Positions 10,101 to 22,928 of a stretch of 64,000 nucleotides of DNA are shown here, one piece after another (the stretch's first letter is position 1; each line of letters starts with the position of its first letter). This DNA is from Histoplasma ohiense (Eukaryota; Ascomycota; Eurotiomycetes; Onygenales; Ajellomycetaceae). Location of the stretch: the NCBI GenBank assembly GCA_017607445.1, contig JAEVHH010000003.1, positions 3,782,001 through 3,846,000 on the forward strand. Direction: 5' to 3'. Made by a program: the position numbers and the translations under genes. The notes under the pieces were generated by a model, which did not search any database, was not told where the DNA came from, and saw nothing but the letters and a program-made list of their open reading frames with translations.

Positions 10101-12797
10101 ATGAATGTCATGAACGGTATGCCAGCGCCGCCTGCGCTGTGGCAGGAAGCTAGAAATTCCGATGGTAGAGTCTATTACTATAATGTCCAGACCAAGGCAA
10201 CCCAGTGGACAAAACCACTGGAGCTTATGACTCCTGCAGAGGTTAGCAGATTTTGAATATTATTATCTATTACCCCTACTCAGCTTACTGACGCATATTC
10301 AAACTCAACAGCGTGCATTGGCAAACCAGCCATGGAAGGAATATACCGCAGAGGGTGGCCGGAAGTATTGGTACAATACGGAGACGAAACAGAGCTCATG
10401 GGAGATGCCTGAGGTCTATAAAACCGCCCTTGCCCAGCAACCTCCTCAACGACCTATTCCTGCGTAAGCCTTCGCCTCTTCCTTCCCAGTTTCATTGCAC
10501 CTCGTCTAACTATATCAATTCCAATTCTAGTGCTCCAACCTTCGTTGCAGGTGGCACTGCAGCCTTTCCTACCTACCCCCAACAACGTGAACGAGATGAC
10601 CACGAACGGGGTGCATCAGATCGACGTGGCGACTACGGGCCTCCTGATACCAACGGTATGATGGCAAAATCTGCGGTTGGCGCCGCGCAGACTGAGCCAG
10701 AATATCCTAGTTTCGAAGAGGCCGAAGCTGCTTTTATGAAGCTACTACGACGCAGCAATGTACAGCCAGAATGGACGTGGGAACAGACAATGCGATTGAT
10801 CATCAAGGATCCGCAATATCGTTCATTAAGGGACCCAAGGGAGCGCAAGGCGGCGTTTGAGAAATATGCCCTTGAGGTTCGAATGCAGGAAAAGGACCGT
10901 GCCAAAGAGAGACTGGCTAAACTCCGTGCGGATTTTGGTACCATGCTGAGAAGTCACCCGGAGATCAAGCACTTCTCGCGTTGGAAGACTATCCGGCCTA
11001 TTATAGAGGGCGAAACGATATTTAGATCCACGAGTGATGAGAATGAGAGACGGCAGCTGTTCGAGGAGTATGTCATTGAGCTTAAGAAGGAGAATTCCGA
11101 ACGGGAAGCTGCTGCTCGCAAGGCTGCCAAGGAAGACCTGGCGGATATTCTTAACGCCTTGGAACTGGAGCCATATACCAGATGGGCCGAGGCGCAGGGG
11201 ATTATCCAGTCGAATGAAAGGGTTAAGAATGATGATAAATTCAAAGCCCTGACGAAATCGGATATTCTAACTGCATTTGAAAACCATATCAAATCCCTAG
11301 AGCGAACCTTCAATGACACTCGCCAGCAGCAAAAAGCCAATAAGGCCAGACGAGAGCGCAAGAACAGAGAGCAATTTATAGAGTTGCTAGAGGAACTTAG
11401 GAAAAATGGAAAGATCAAGGCTGGAAGCAAGTGGATGAATATTCTGCCCGTAATCGAGGGCGACCCCCGTTATGTCGCTATGCTGGGTCAGCCAGGTTCG
11501 ACGCCTCTTGATCTGTTCTGGGACATTGTGGAAGAAGAGGAGAGAGCCCTGAGAGGCCCTAGAAACGATGTTTTGGATGTATTGGATGTAAGTTATCCCT
11601 TCCTTCCCCTTGAGCGAATGTCCTTTTTTACGTTACTTACCTTAACACCGTGGGCAGGATACTCGCTACGAAGTTACACCAAAAACTACTTTCGAAGAAT
11701 TCAGTGAGGTCATGGCTACCGACCGCCGCACTGCAAGAATTGATCGCGACACCCTGCAGTTGATCTTTGACCGCGTCAGAGAGAAAGTCCTCCGGCGCAG
11801 CGAAGACGAGAAGCATGCAGCAGATCGCCATCAACGCCGGGCCATCGATGCCCTCCGCTCACGCATCAAGCATCTGGAACCACCTGTCCGCGCCTCCGAC
11901 ACCTGGGACCAAGTGAAACCTCGTATCGAGAAACTTGATGAATACCGCACACTCGAAACGGATGACTTGCGTCGCATCGCCTTCGATAAAGTCATCCGCC
12001 GCCTCAAAGACAAAGAAGAAGAGGCAGAACGCGAGCGGGATCGCGCCAGCAGTCGTCGCGAACATTACGATCGTTCAGATCGCTCAGATCGTGACCGCGG
12101 CCGCGATCGCGATGCACACAATGGCAGCCACGGGTACCGCAGTGAGCGACGCAGAGGCGCGAGCCCTAGCCGCCTCAGCCACACACCAGAACCGGACGCC
12201 TACGAAGCGGACCGGCGCAAAGCACAAGCCGACCGCGAGAGATCCTACCGGAAAGCCAGCGGACTCTCCCCACCGCCCGGACGGGAGCGAGACCGCGAAC
12301 GTGACCGCGATCGCGATCGCGACGGGGCCAGGGATAGAGATAGAGATAGAGACCGCGACCGGGACCGAGAGCGGGATAGGCCCAGCAGCCGTCCACTGCT
12401 TAGCCACTATGACCGCGACCGGCGTGAGAGGGAGGATGAGCGTGAGCGGCTGTATCGATCCCGCGCGGACCCCAGGAGTAGTCGGGACGAGTTGGATTAT
12501 GGCGGTGGCAATAGTGGTGCTACTGGCGACTCGGCGACGCGGAGTACCACGGGAACGGTTACTAGTGAACGCAGGCGGCGTAGGGATAGTGAGACGGATA
12601 GCATTGGAAGTCGGAGCGCGAAGCGGTATAGGAGGGATGGGGCAGTGGAGGGCGGCGGGCGGGGGTCTAGGAGGGATAGGGATAGGGATAGGGATAGAGA
12701 GCGGAAGGAGCGGGAGCGGGAGCGGACGGCGGAGGAGGTGAAGGAGGAAAGGGCAGTGCATTCCGGTAGTGAGGAAGGGGAGATTGAGGAGGAGTGA
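10101..12797 (+). CDS. PRP40: U1 snRNP-associated splicing factor Prp40 (WW-FF protein)
   Basis: Four exons (10101-10241, 10312-10463, 10531-11587, 11658-12797) give 829 residues. Two WW domains sit at about residues 14-39 (Trp14, Trp36, Pro39) and 55-80 (Trp55, Trp77, Pro80). A series of FF domains follows from about residue 150 to 600, with the typical FMKLLRRSNVQPEWTWEQ opening. The C-terminal 200 residues are extremely rich in Arg-Asp/Arg-Glu dipeptides, partly encoded by short GGGATA/GACCGC repeats. Prp40 bridges the 5' splice site and branch point by binding U1 snRNP and the branch-point protein. The start is the first ATG ahead of WW1; two more Met codons (residues 4 and 7) are close behind. 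The RD-rich tail is longer than in yeast but usual in filamentous fungi. Confidence 0.93.
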
Positions 12798-14576
12798 GGA
12801 GTTATGATTGTAATGCTGCGGAGGGAAGGGAGGGCGGGAAGGGAGTTTATTGCGCGATACGATTTAAGTTAAGAGGGGAAGTTCATTTATGTTAGCTAGG
12901 ATAGGGGTTGCCATTATTACCTATTTCATCATGCTCGTTTCATTTGTCGGGAGGAGAGGGAGTTAAAGCTGAACAAGCATGATGTTCGTTGTAAACCCAC
13001 AGGTGTCTTGGTGTGCAAAATTGGAGAAATATTTCTCCATGTCTGATGTTTTGAAGGGGCTGAGCAAGATTTGATATTCTCCCGAGTACTCTGACACTAC
13101 CTTTTGATGGGGGCTACGTACATGCATTGTCTTCTGTTATTGCAAGTGATAAGTGCATCTGTAAATAAGAACTGTTTGTACTGTACTAGAAATTTTAGAT
13201 GTCATAGTCTCCGACTGCACACATCTATGGTTTAATAATAATAGTAATAATAACAGGCATTGTCATCAACTGCCCTTAGAATATACAGCAAGTGCCTGTT
13301 GCATCTTTCCAATCAATTTCTAAGGTAGAAATACGTTTATTCTTCTTAGTTTTGCAGGCATGATAAATATTAACTAATTATTTAATGAGTGGATGATTGA
13401 ATGAAATGTGAATGTGTGGAGAGTGATGACTTTTTTGCTTTTCTTTTCTTTTCTTTTCTTGTTGAATTTTTTTCCTCCAGCGGGTCAGCGAAAGTAAAGG
13501 AATGGACAAAAGCTATCTACACATGTAACTATGTTCAAAGCTTGCCCCAGAGTTCCAAGTTTCCCCCATTCCTTTCTTGAAACGGGGATTCCTCTTATAC
13601 AGAACTGGCCCTGCATAGTGCGAGTCAGTAAGTAGGGAGGATGCAGGGCAACTGCGATATCGACGACGCTTCATGTAGCTTCGGCGGGAAGTACCTTTGT
13701 TTCGGGGTCCTTTGAAGAAAAACGGGCTGTGTCATGTCTGAGCATGGAGAATCCGACTAGCAAATTTTGTCTTGAAACGGAAGCGTCGGAAAGGGTTGCA
13801 CCGCCAGACAAAGCCATGGAAGGATTTGCTTAATAGCTTGAAATAAATGAAAAAAGAAAGACAAAATGGGGGCAAGAATCAACAAGAAAAATTATATGCG
13901 TGGAGGATAGAAAGGTAACAACAAAGAGGAGTGAAATTAATCACTCGTCACGTAAATGGTCAGAATAGCAGAAGAAACAAAATAAAGGGTGGGTATATTC
14001 GGCAGTTTTGTTTAGGTAACTTATTGGTCCTTTTGTTTTATGTTGACGATCAGCTTAATCCCTCCGAATGTAAATCCAGATTAACAAGGAGAAAGTTTCT
14101 TCAAATCCCGATCTGTCGTATTTGGAAATTGTAAAACCATCACTCCACAGCCCTACTGCCACCCATATTCTGTATCGTAGCATGTAGCTATTCCACTAGC
14201 CGATGTGTCGAGGGGCGGGAATCATAGGAAATGAAGATTGCCTCAAAGAAAAATTCCCTCTGCACTGAAGCGTTCTGAACTAGGGCTTGACAATAAATTA
14301 GGGGAACGACAAGAATACGGCCACTCGGGGAGGATCCAAACAAAGGGTTGCCGTTCTCATCAGGCTCTATTGTCGTCATCATCGTCGTCCTCATCAGCTG
14401 ATGACTCCTCACCAGGAAGACCTGGGGAGCTGCGTCCGCCCTTTCGGCGACCAGCGCTTTTGCTAACGCCAGAAAATGCTAGCACATCAACGCCGTTTTT
14501 ACCCAAGTGTCGTTTACGTTGTCGTCGTCGCCGCTTGTGGGGACCATCACGTTCATGATCTCGTGGGATGCCCTTT
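12798..14576. other. Long convergent intergenic region
   Basis: About 1.8 kb between the PRP40 stop and the RLI1 stop. The proximal parts are 3' UTRs. A TTTTC microsatellite occurs at about 13436-13460. The minus strand between 14360 and 14587 keeps an open, strongly charged frame discussed as a finding. No other gene is seen. Confidence 0.5.
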
Positions 14577-16926
14577 TCAACTCTCTTCTTCCAGGAAGAA
14601 CTAGTTTCGAAATTAAATTAGCAAACCATGAGGGGGGAGGCGGATAGAGGAAGATCGGGGAAAATAAACAAGAGAACTTACATAATTTCCGTTTAATTTC
14701 TGTTCTTGGTCAAGTTGGCTATGGTGCTTGTTGATTCGTGGCCGGTAACTGTTTGGATCGCGACGGAAGGTCACATCCAGATTTTTCAAGAATTTGTTGC
14801 ATCCGGTCAAAAGGGACTCCGGGATATTGGCTTTGGCATCGACGGATGGCTTACCATCGAAGACGATAACACGGTCAGCAAGATAGGTTGCCATGATGAA
14901 ATCGTGCTCGACGATAAAAGCCGTTTTCTTGGTATGCATGATGAAACGCTTGATGACTCGCGCAGCGACGATACGCTGCTCAGAGTCCAAGTAGGCGCTG
15001 GGTTCATCAATTACATAGATATCAGCTGGGATGCCAAGAGCGAGAACTATAGCAACACGTTGCAATTCACCACCGGAAAGGTTTTGGACTTCCTGGTCGA
15101 TGAAGTCATCAATCTTGAGCGGCTTATAGACGTCGGTCTGGAACTGAGGAGACAAGAAAGCTGCTTTTATGCGCTTGAAGAACAATTGTCGAACAGTACC
15201 CTGGAATTTAGGTGTGATTTTCTGTGGTTTCATGCTGATGTTCATAGGAGGGACGGATGTGCGGCCATCTGGTTTCTCCGCTCCAGCAAGCATTTTGCAA
15301 AATGTTGTTTTCCCGGTCCCGTTCTCTCCCATCATTACAATGATTTCAGAATCGGTGAATTTCCCAGGCTCGATGGTGAGATGAAAGCTACCCAAGGTCT
15401 TTTCCATCTTTGGGTAGCTAAAAGCTCTGCCTTTGTCGGCTATGAAGTCGTCCCCAGCTTCCGCGATACGGAAGGTAAGGGATTCTTCGCGGAATCGCAA
15501 GTTCTCTGTGGGGATGTGCCCATCCAAGAAAATGTTGATGCCTTCCCGAACCGAAGAAGGGAGAGTGACGACACCATACACAGCTGGCCGGCCATAGAGT
15601 ACGCAAATAAAATCGGAAAGGTAATCCAGGACAGATAAATCGTGCTCAACTACAATGACGTAGTCATCTGGTCGGAGAAGTTCTCTGATAATACGAGCCG
15701 CGCTAAGACGTTGCTTGACATCCAGGTAGGACGATGGCTCGTCGAACATGTATCTAATGGATGTTAATTGCCCATCTAAATGAACCAACAAAATGGAGAA
15801 CAGGTCTTACACATCAGCTTGCTGGACGCAGACAAGGGCAATGGCAAAGCGTTGAAGTTCTCCACCAGACAGGAGACCAATATCTCTATCCTTGACTTGG
15901 TTGAGTTCTATGGAGCAGCTTGATTAGGAACCTTAATGCACAACGGGATGAAAAGCAAGGGACAACGAACCAAGCTCTTTCATGATATGTTCCATATTGT
16001 CCATTTGGGAGCGTGCTTTGATAAGCGGCTCCACCTCCTTGACTGGGCCTTTGACTGCCCGGGGAATCTGGTCGACGTACTGCGGCTTGACAACGGCTTT
16101 CAAATCATCTTCGAGGACCTTGGTAAAGTAATCTAGAGAAGTGTTAGTGGTTGTCCAGTTTGAAAGTCATAAGAAGAAAAAAGGGGGAAAGAAAAAATTC
16201 GTTTAGACAAATATCTCACTTTGTAATTCGGAACCACGGAAATATTTCAGGATCTCCTCCCAATCAGGCGGGTTATCGTAACGGCCCAAATTTGGCTTCA
16301 GCTTTCCACTAAGAATTTTGAGAGCGGTACTCTTGCCAATACCGTTGGTTCCAACCAGACCCAGAACTTGTCCTGGACGGGGCATAGGCAGCCTGTGAAG
16401 CTTGAAGCTGTTGGCTGAATACCGATGGGTCACCTGTGTCTCAAGGTTGGTGGGCAGGTTGATGATGTGGATGGCACCAAACGGGCATTTTTTTGGACAA
16501 ATACCACATCCTATACAGAGGCGTTCCGAAATGAAAGCTATCTTCGATTCAGAGGTGACTTCGATGCAAAGCTTGCCGGAGCGCACGACGGGACAGGACT
16601 TCTTGCACTCTTGACGACATTTCTTGGGAGGATATTAGCTTTGTCACCTCGATCGGGGGATTGCACATAATAGCCTGGAAGATATAAGGAGCGTGGGCCT
16701 ACCTTGGGTTTGCACTGCAAAAATTACAGAAAATAGTCGATTAGCCATGTGCTGTGATATTTGCCCTGTTCCCATTCTAGGAGAAAAGTTGTTGAGGGGT
16801 ATGGTGGGGTATATTTGCACACCTTGTCCGCATTGACAATGGCGATTCTGGATGACAAACTGTGAGTTAGCTGCCCAAACAACCTTATGGGGAGTTAGAT
16901 ACTCACCTGGTTAGTTTGTCCGACAT
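14577..16926 (-). CDS. RLI1: ABCE1/Rli1 iron-sulfur ribosome-recycling ATPase
   Basis: Eight exons (16926-16907, 16847-16823, 16714-16703, 16622-16220, 16132-15971, 15907-15811, 15753-14682, 14600-14577) give 604 residues, close to the 608 of yeast. The N-terminal ferredoxin-like domain has cysteines at 16, 21, 25, 29 and at 55, 58, 61, 65, which ligate two 4Fe-4S clusters. Two ABC domains follow, each with a Walker A (GTNGIGKST at 110-118; GENGTGKTT in the second) and an LSGGELQR signature, plus DEPSSYLD and DEPSAYLD Walker B/D-loops. The protein splits ribosomes after termination and aids initiation. Exon 3 is only 12 bp (Cys-Lys-Pro-Lys) and supplies cluster ligand Cys16. The last exon gives the conserved GNYFFLE ending. 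Divergent from CHD1. Confidence 0.96.
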
Positions 16927-17763
16927 GGTGAAGTATATATTTTTAGGTGTTGGTGGAAGTCAAGAAATATATGTGAAGGAAGGGATTTTGTTGCCGGCTA
17001 TGACGGTAGCAAAAAAGCTACGAAAAAATGCCCAAGATGGGATGGATATGTTACCTCACAAGAAGTAACAACAAAACAAGAATATGACGAATAAAAGCAC
17101 TACACTAAAGGGAAAGAAAAAACCGAGAGAGCGGCAAGAGATTCGGGAGAGGTTGTTGTGGGAAGGTTGGAGGGGATTTTGGGGATCTTGAGATGTGCGA
17201 TAAGTACGATGGTTTAGTCAGACTGAAATACAGCACATTTCACTGGTTGAACACTTTTTTACTGTTTTTCAAACTGGCTCCGTCCCGGTTGCAACCGTCA
17301 AGTTGTTTTTGACAGCCTACAGCAAGGATATAATACAACCATGAGTTTATCGTATACCTCCATTGATATGGCCAAAATACTACAGTCCTCAATCCCACCA
17401 AAATTGCTCTCCCCGTACTAGTAGCTTGAGCCAACTGCGTCCATCTGTGGATCACGTGAATTTCCCGATCCGCACGAACTTGCTGAGTCACCCAACCGAA
17501 GGGTCGCTTGTCAGCGAAACTAAACTATATCCAGTCTAGTCGACTTCAGACTTGCGGGTCTAAGCCCTTTTCGGGGCCCAAGCTTGGCGGCGGCTCTCAA
17601 CCTCCACCTTCAACTCTTCGCTCTCTTTCTCCCTCCTCCCAAACTCGCTCTCCGCCAAACTCATCCTTTCACTCCCTTCCCACCCTCCCCACCCACCACA
17701 AACACTCTTTTATTCGCCCTCATCGTTGCTGGCTCCTAACTTCTGCCTCGGGGCCACCAAGCT
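16927..17763. promoter_or_regulatory. Divergent promoter region RLI1 / CHD1
   Basis: About 840 bp between the two start codons. A strongly pyrimidine-rich stretch (about 17570-17720) precedes the CHD1 ATG and probably marks its transcription start and leader. Confidence 0.55.
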
Positions 17764-20700
17764 ATGGATCGTAAGTTATCTCTCCCTTTGGTCCACCTGG
17801 AAAATACGGCTACCGCGGCTCGCTTGTGTACCTCCCCTCGATCTTCGACGAACCCTGCTCCGCTTGGATTCTCTTCGTTTTGATGATGAGGATCTTCAGC
17901 TACTTGCTATGTTGATGGAATCGATGCCGTGATTGTTGTAGAATCGGTTTATTCTTTTGATGGCTCGTTATTCTGCATCCGCTGTTCTGCATCAATTCCG
18001 TCAAACTCGTTTCATCAAACCATCGATAAAAGCCATACATTCCATCAAATCTAGTCATGCTACCCCATTATACCATCTATAGAGCTTCTACAAGTCATAT
18101 CCCCAGTCGCATATGTATCCTGTAGCTCGTGCTATCTTCGAATTTGGATTTTCTCCCATAATTGCTCTTCAATGCTGACCTGTTCCATAGTCAGTAGCAT
18201 GGTGCTCCCGTCCACCTCGATGACATCTACCCTGCCAAACGGCCACCAGTCCCCCGTTACAAATGATGTTCATGCCACAGATGAGAATCCATCTATACCG
18301 AACTTCGACAACGTGAGCGACTTGGCTGAAACAACTGCCGACGAGCAAGATCCTTCCGACGAAGATGCAGATCATGACCCGAGCGAGGATGCGGAGTCGG
18401 ACGCCGCGGAGGAGTTTAATGCGGAGATGAGTTCGGACTCTTCAGACAATGAGGATGATGTGGATGGACATGCTTCTCCAGCTGCTGAACACCTTATTGG
18501 TGAGGATGAAGGCTATTCGGCTGCTGAAGACGCTTCCGACGCACCTCCAGCGTCCATTTCTGGTAACTCGTCGGCCCACAACCTGAAGAGGGGCACTAAA
18601 CGAAAATCTCCCATTATCGATGATGACTTTATAAGAAATAACCCCAGCCTCTACGGCTTACGTCGAAGTGGTCGTGCAAGATCCATTCGTCAAAATGTCC
18701 AGACTACATCCGATTCTGACTCTGAAGCTGTCGCCCCCCCCTCAAAGCGGAGGCGTCGTACACCAAATCGACCCTCAAAACAACCTTCACTTTCTCAGTC
18801 AATTGATTCTACCTCCAATTCTGACGGTGACGAATATCACGGATCGCGCAATAGAACCTCAAAAACAAAACGACGACGGATGGCGCAGTCGGATAACCTC
18901 ATACCTGCCCATGCCGAAATTCGCTTTTCAACTAGACGTGCAAATAGAGTATCTAATTATAATGAGGATGATGACGATGATGAATTTGAAGATGAATCGG
19001 AAATGATGACGCCGGGGGATTGGGTGACTGCAGTCGATGATACAACGCCGGCCATCGATGTAGTGCTCAACCATAGGTTTAAGGAGGGTGTTGACCTCAC
19101 ACGGAGCGGTCTTAGTCGAGACGATTTTGAGTTCTACATTAAATGGCAAGGGAAATCCCATTATCACGCGACATGGGAGACGGTGGAATCCCTTGCCAGC
19201 TGTAGGAGTGTGCGTCGCTTAGATAACTACGTACGCAAGACCCTGTCCTTAGAAATACAATACGCGAGGGACCCTGAAATCATTCCCGAGGAAAAGGAGA
19301 AATGGAACCTCGACCGGGAACGTGATGTGGATGCCATAGAAGATTATAAAAAGGCAGAGCGTGTTATCGGCTCTCGCGAGATTGACGGTGCAACAGAGTA
19401 CTACGTCAAATGGAAACGGCTTTTCTATGATTGCTGTACATGGGAACCCGCGTCCCTAGTCAGCGAGATCGCTCAGCGGGAGATCGATCGCTATCTCGAC
19501 CGTTGCTCCCACCCGCCCATTTCTAGTAAAGCCGAATCAAGCCCCTCAACTCGAGCCCCATTCGAGCCCATCCACGGCACCCCGAGCTTTGTTCAGAACG
19601 GTGAACTCAAGGAATTCCAGGTGAAAGGAGTTAACTTCATGGCTTATAACTGGGTTCGTGGCCGAAATGTGGTTCTTGCAGACGAGATGGGTTTAGGGAA
19701 GACCGTCCAAACGGTTGCCTTTATCAATTGGTTGCGGCATGTCAGGCATCAACAAGGTCCCTTCATCGTCGTTGTGCCGCTCTCAACAATGCCTTCTTGG
19801 GCAGAAACATTTGACAATTGGACACCAGATTTGAACTACGTGGTTTACAATGGCAACGAAACCTCTCGCAACGTTATAAAGGAATATGAATTATTGATTG
19901 ATGGGAATATTAAACGACCTAAATTCCATGTCCTTCTCACTACTTACGAATATGTTCTTGTGGATGCCGCCTTCCTAAGTCAAATCAAATGGCAATTTAT
20001 GGCCGTCGATGAAGCTCATCGGTTGAAGAATCGGGAGTCGCAACTATATGCTAAGCTTGTTGAATTCAAATCTCCTAGTCGACTACTAATTACGGGAACG
20101 CCGGTGCAGAATAACCTAGGCGAACTCTCTGCTCTAATGGACTTCCTAAACCCTGGGCTGATACAAATTGACGATGACATGGATCTAGGTTGTGAAGCGG
20201 CCAGTGTAAAATTAGCGGAACTTACCAAATCTATCCAGCCTTACATGCTTCGACGGACCAAATCGAAGGTCGAGTCGGATTTACCTCCCAAGTCTGAGAA
20301 GATCATTCGAGTCGAATTGTCCGACATCCAACTAGAGTACTACAAAAACATACTGACGAAAAATTACGCTGCCCTCAACCAAGGCGGTAAAGGGCAGAAG
20401 CAATCCCTTCTTAATATCATGATGGAGCTCAAGAAGGCTAGCAACCATCCTTTTATGTTTCCCAATGCCGAATCTCGCATTTTGGAGGGGAAAACCGGCC
20501 GTGAAGAAATGATGCGTGCCCTCATAACGAGCAGCGGAAAGATGATGTTGCTGGATCAACTATTGGCCAAACTGAAAAAGGACGGTCATCGGGTTTTAAT
20601 TTTCAGCCAAATGGTTCGCATGCTTGACATCCTTGCTGACTATATGGATGTCCGTGGCTACGCCTACCAACGACTAGATGGAACGATCGCTGCCGGCCCT

Positions 20701-22928
20701 CGACGTCTGTCTATTGAACATTTTAATGCCCCCGAGAGCAGTGATTTTGCATTTCTTCTCTCCACTCGTGCGGGAGGTTTGGGGATTAACCTCATGACTG
20801 CTGATACTGTTGTCCTTTTCGATTCTGACTGGAACCCCCAGGCTGATCTTCAAGCAATGGCACGCGCACATCGCATTGGACAGACTCGACCTGTGAGCGT
20901 TTATCGACTTGTATCTAAAGATACGGTTGAAGAGGAGGTTCTCGAAAGAGCAAGAAATAAGCTGCTTCTCGAATTTATTACCATCCAACGAGGAGTTACT
21001 GACAAGGAAGCAACTGAACTCAAAGACAAGATGGCGCGTGCAGGCCACCAGATCAGTGAACCGACCTCTTCCGACGATATATCCCGCATTCTAAAGCGAC
21101 GCGGCCAGCGCATGTTTGAACAATCTGGCAACCAGAAGAAGTTAGAAGAATTAGATATTGACTCTGTCCTGGCGAATGCTGAAGAGCACAAAACCGAACA
21201 AGCCGAAGGTATGGAGGCAGATGGTGGAGAGGAGTTTCTCAAGGCCTTTGAGTTTGTCGACGTTAAGGTGGACGAACTTACGTGGGACGAGATCATTCCG
21301 AAGGAGGAGCTCGAGCAAATCAAAGCAGAAGAGGAACTTCGAGCGCATGAGCAATTCTTGGCTCAAGAGATTGAACGAAGTCAGCCGCGTAAACGAAAAG
21401 AGCCCTTGGACGGGCGACAGGAACGCCAAGCGAAAAGACGAGCTCGGGCGCAGGTCAATATCAACGCTGACGATGTGTCTGATGCACCACCGCCACCTGA
21501 CCCGAGCAGGCCCCTCAGCGAGAAGGAATATAGACATCTCATCCGCGCGTATCTTAGATATGGCGACATCAATGATCGGCAAGATGATCTAATCAGGGAA
21601 GCACGGCTCATTGGCCGAGATATTGATGTTGTGAAAGCTGCGTTGGGTGAGATAGTCGAGAAGGCCCATGCCCTATTGAAAGAGGAAAATAACCGCCTCA
21701 ATGCCCTTGAGCGTGAAGGTAAAAGCTTCACCAAGAAAGAACGGAAAGCCATCCTTTTCGACCATCAGGGCGTTAAACGGCTTAATGCCGAGACCATCGT
21801 TGAGAGGCCAAATGAAATGCGAATTCTGAGGAAGGCTACCGCGGATGTAGCCGACCCCCAGAGCTTTCGCGTTCCTGAAGCTACGAAGGGCGCTGACTAT
21901 TCCTGCGCCTGGGGTGCACGTGAAGATGGTATGCTCTGTGTCGGAATAGCCCGCCATGGCTATGGTGCCTGGGCACAGATCCGCGATGACCCCGATCTTT
22001 CGCTTGCTGACAAGTTTTTCCTCGAGGAGCATCGGGTTGACCGGAAAGCGGAGCGCATGAATGGTGGTGGGAAGGGTACGACAAAATCTCCCGGAGCGGT
22101 CCACCTGGTCCGTCGCGCGGACTACCTCTTGTCGGTCTTGAAGGACAAGATAAGCAACGGTGCTAGCGCTATTGCGAAGAGAGCTGTGGAGAACCACCAT
22201 CGCAATAACAAGAAGAATAGCCTCCATTCCAGAGGCCATGTGAACGGTAGTCTCTCGGGATCCCCTTCGCCATCCCTCCCTCGCAAAGCCCGCGACTTGG
22301 ACAAATCGCGATCTCGTGTCCACAAATCTCGAGAGAGCGCCGATCTTTCGAACAATCCTACAGGTGACAACAGGCCCAACCACAGTTCTAGCAAACATCG
22401 ACGTCTGCAGGATCACCGGCGAGACGAAAAGGACCGCGATCGTTCCAGCAAAGCCCGAATCAAGGTCCGCGGGGAGGAGAAAGATCGTCACCGTCGCAAC
22501 AACGACAGCGCTGGAACCAGTATGGACAACAATAACGATGCAATACTCAAGGTTATTTTCAAGCCCATCCAAGCGCATCTCAAGCAAGTATCTCAGGTCA
22601 CCAAAGAAAACATGCCAAGCAAATCGGATCGGGCGGGCGAATTGCGACGGTTGCTGCTTCTCATTGGCCGGTTTATTCGAAGCACTTTGGATGGGAACGA
22701 AGCACGAGCTTCGCTAGAAGAGCGGTTGTGGTAAGTAGCATATCTATGCCCTTTGCCGCCTACGTTTAATGGAAATGATTAGTCTTTAATTTCGTTTACT
22801 GACTCAATTATATTAGGGGATTTGCTGCGACGTATTGGCCCAACAAGGCCACACCAGCAGCTGCGCTGCATAACATGTTCGATCGTCTTATGGAGGTTGA
22901 GAAGACTGAATCGACCCAACAGCGATGA
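17764..22928 (+). CDS. CHD1: Chromodomain helicase Chd1
   Basis: Best model: exons 17764-17770, 18191-22730 and 22817-22928, giving 1552 residues. An acidic, disordered N-terminus (about 1-280) is followed by two chromodomains (about 286-365 and 390-435), the SNF2 ATPase with ADEMGLGKT Walker A near 499 and DEAH near 608, the helicase C lobe (LSTRAGGLGINL, then ARAHRIGQ), the SANT-SLIDE DNA-binding region (about 1080-1300) and a C-terminal helical CHCT domain that needs the last small exon (WGFAATYWPNKATP). Chd1 spaces nucleosomes over transcribed genes. The first exon contributes only ATG GAT C and joins in frame across a 420-bp intron. If that join is wrong, translation would begin at the ATG at 18202. 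Domain identity is certain; the first exon is inference. Confidence 0.93.

Noticed and set aside
12084..12761. Long antisense frames across the Prp40 C-terminus
   Set aside because: They are shadows of the Arg-Asp repeat codons, giving Ile-Pro and Ala-Thr repeats typical of antisense low-complexity sequence.
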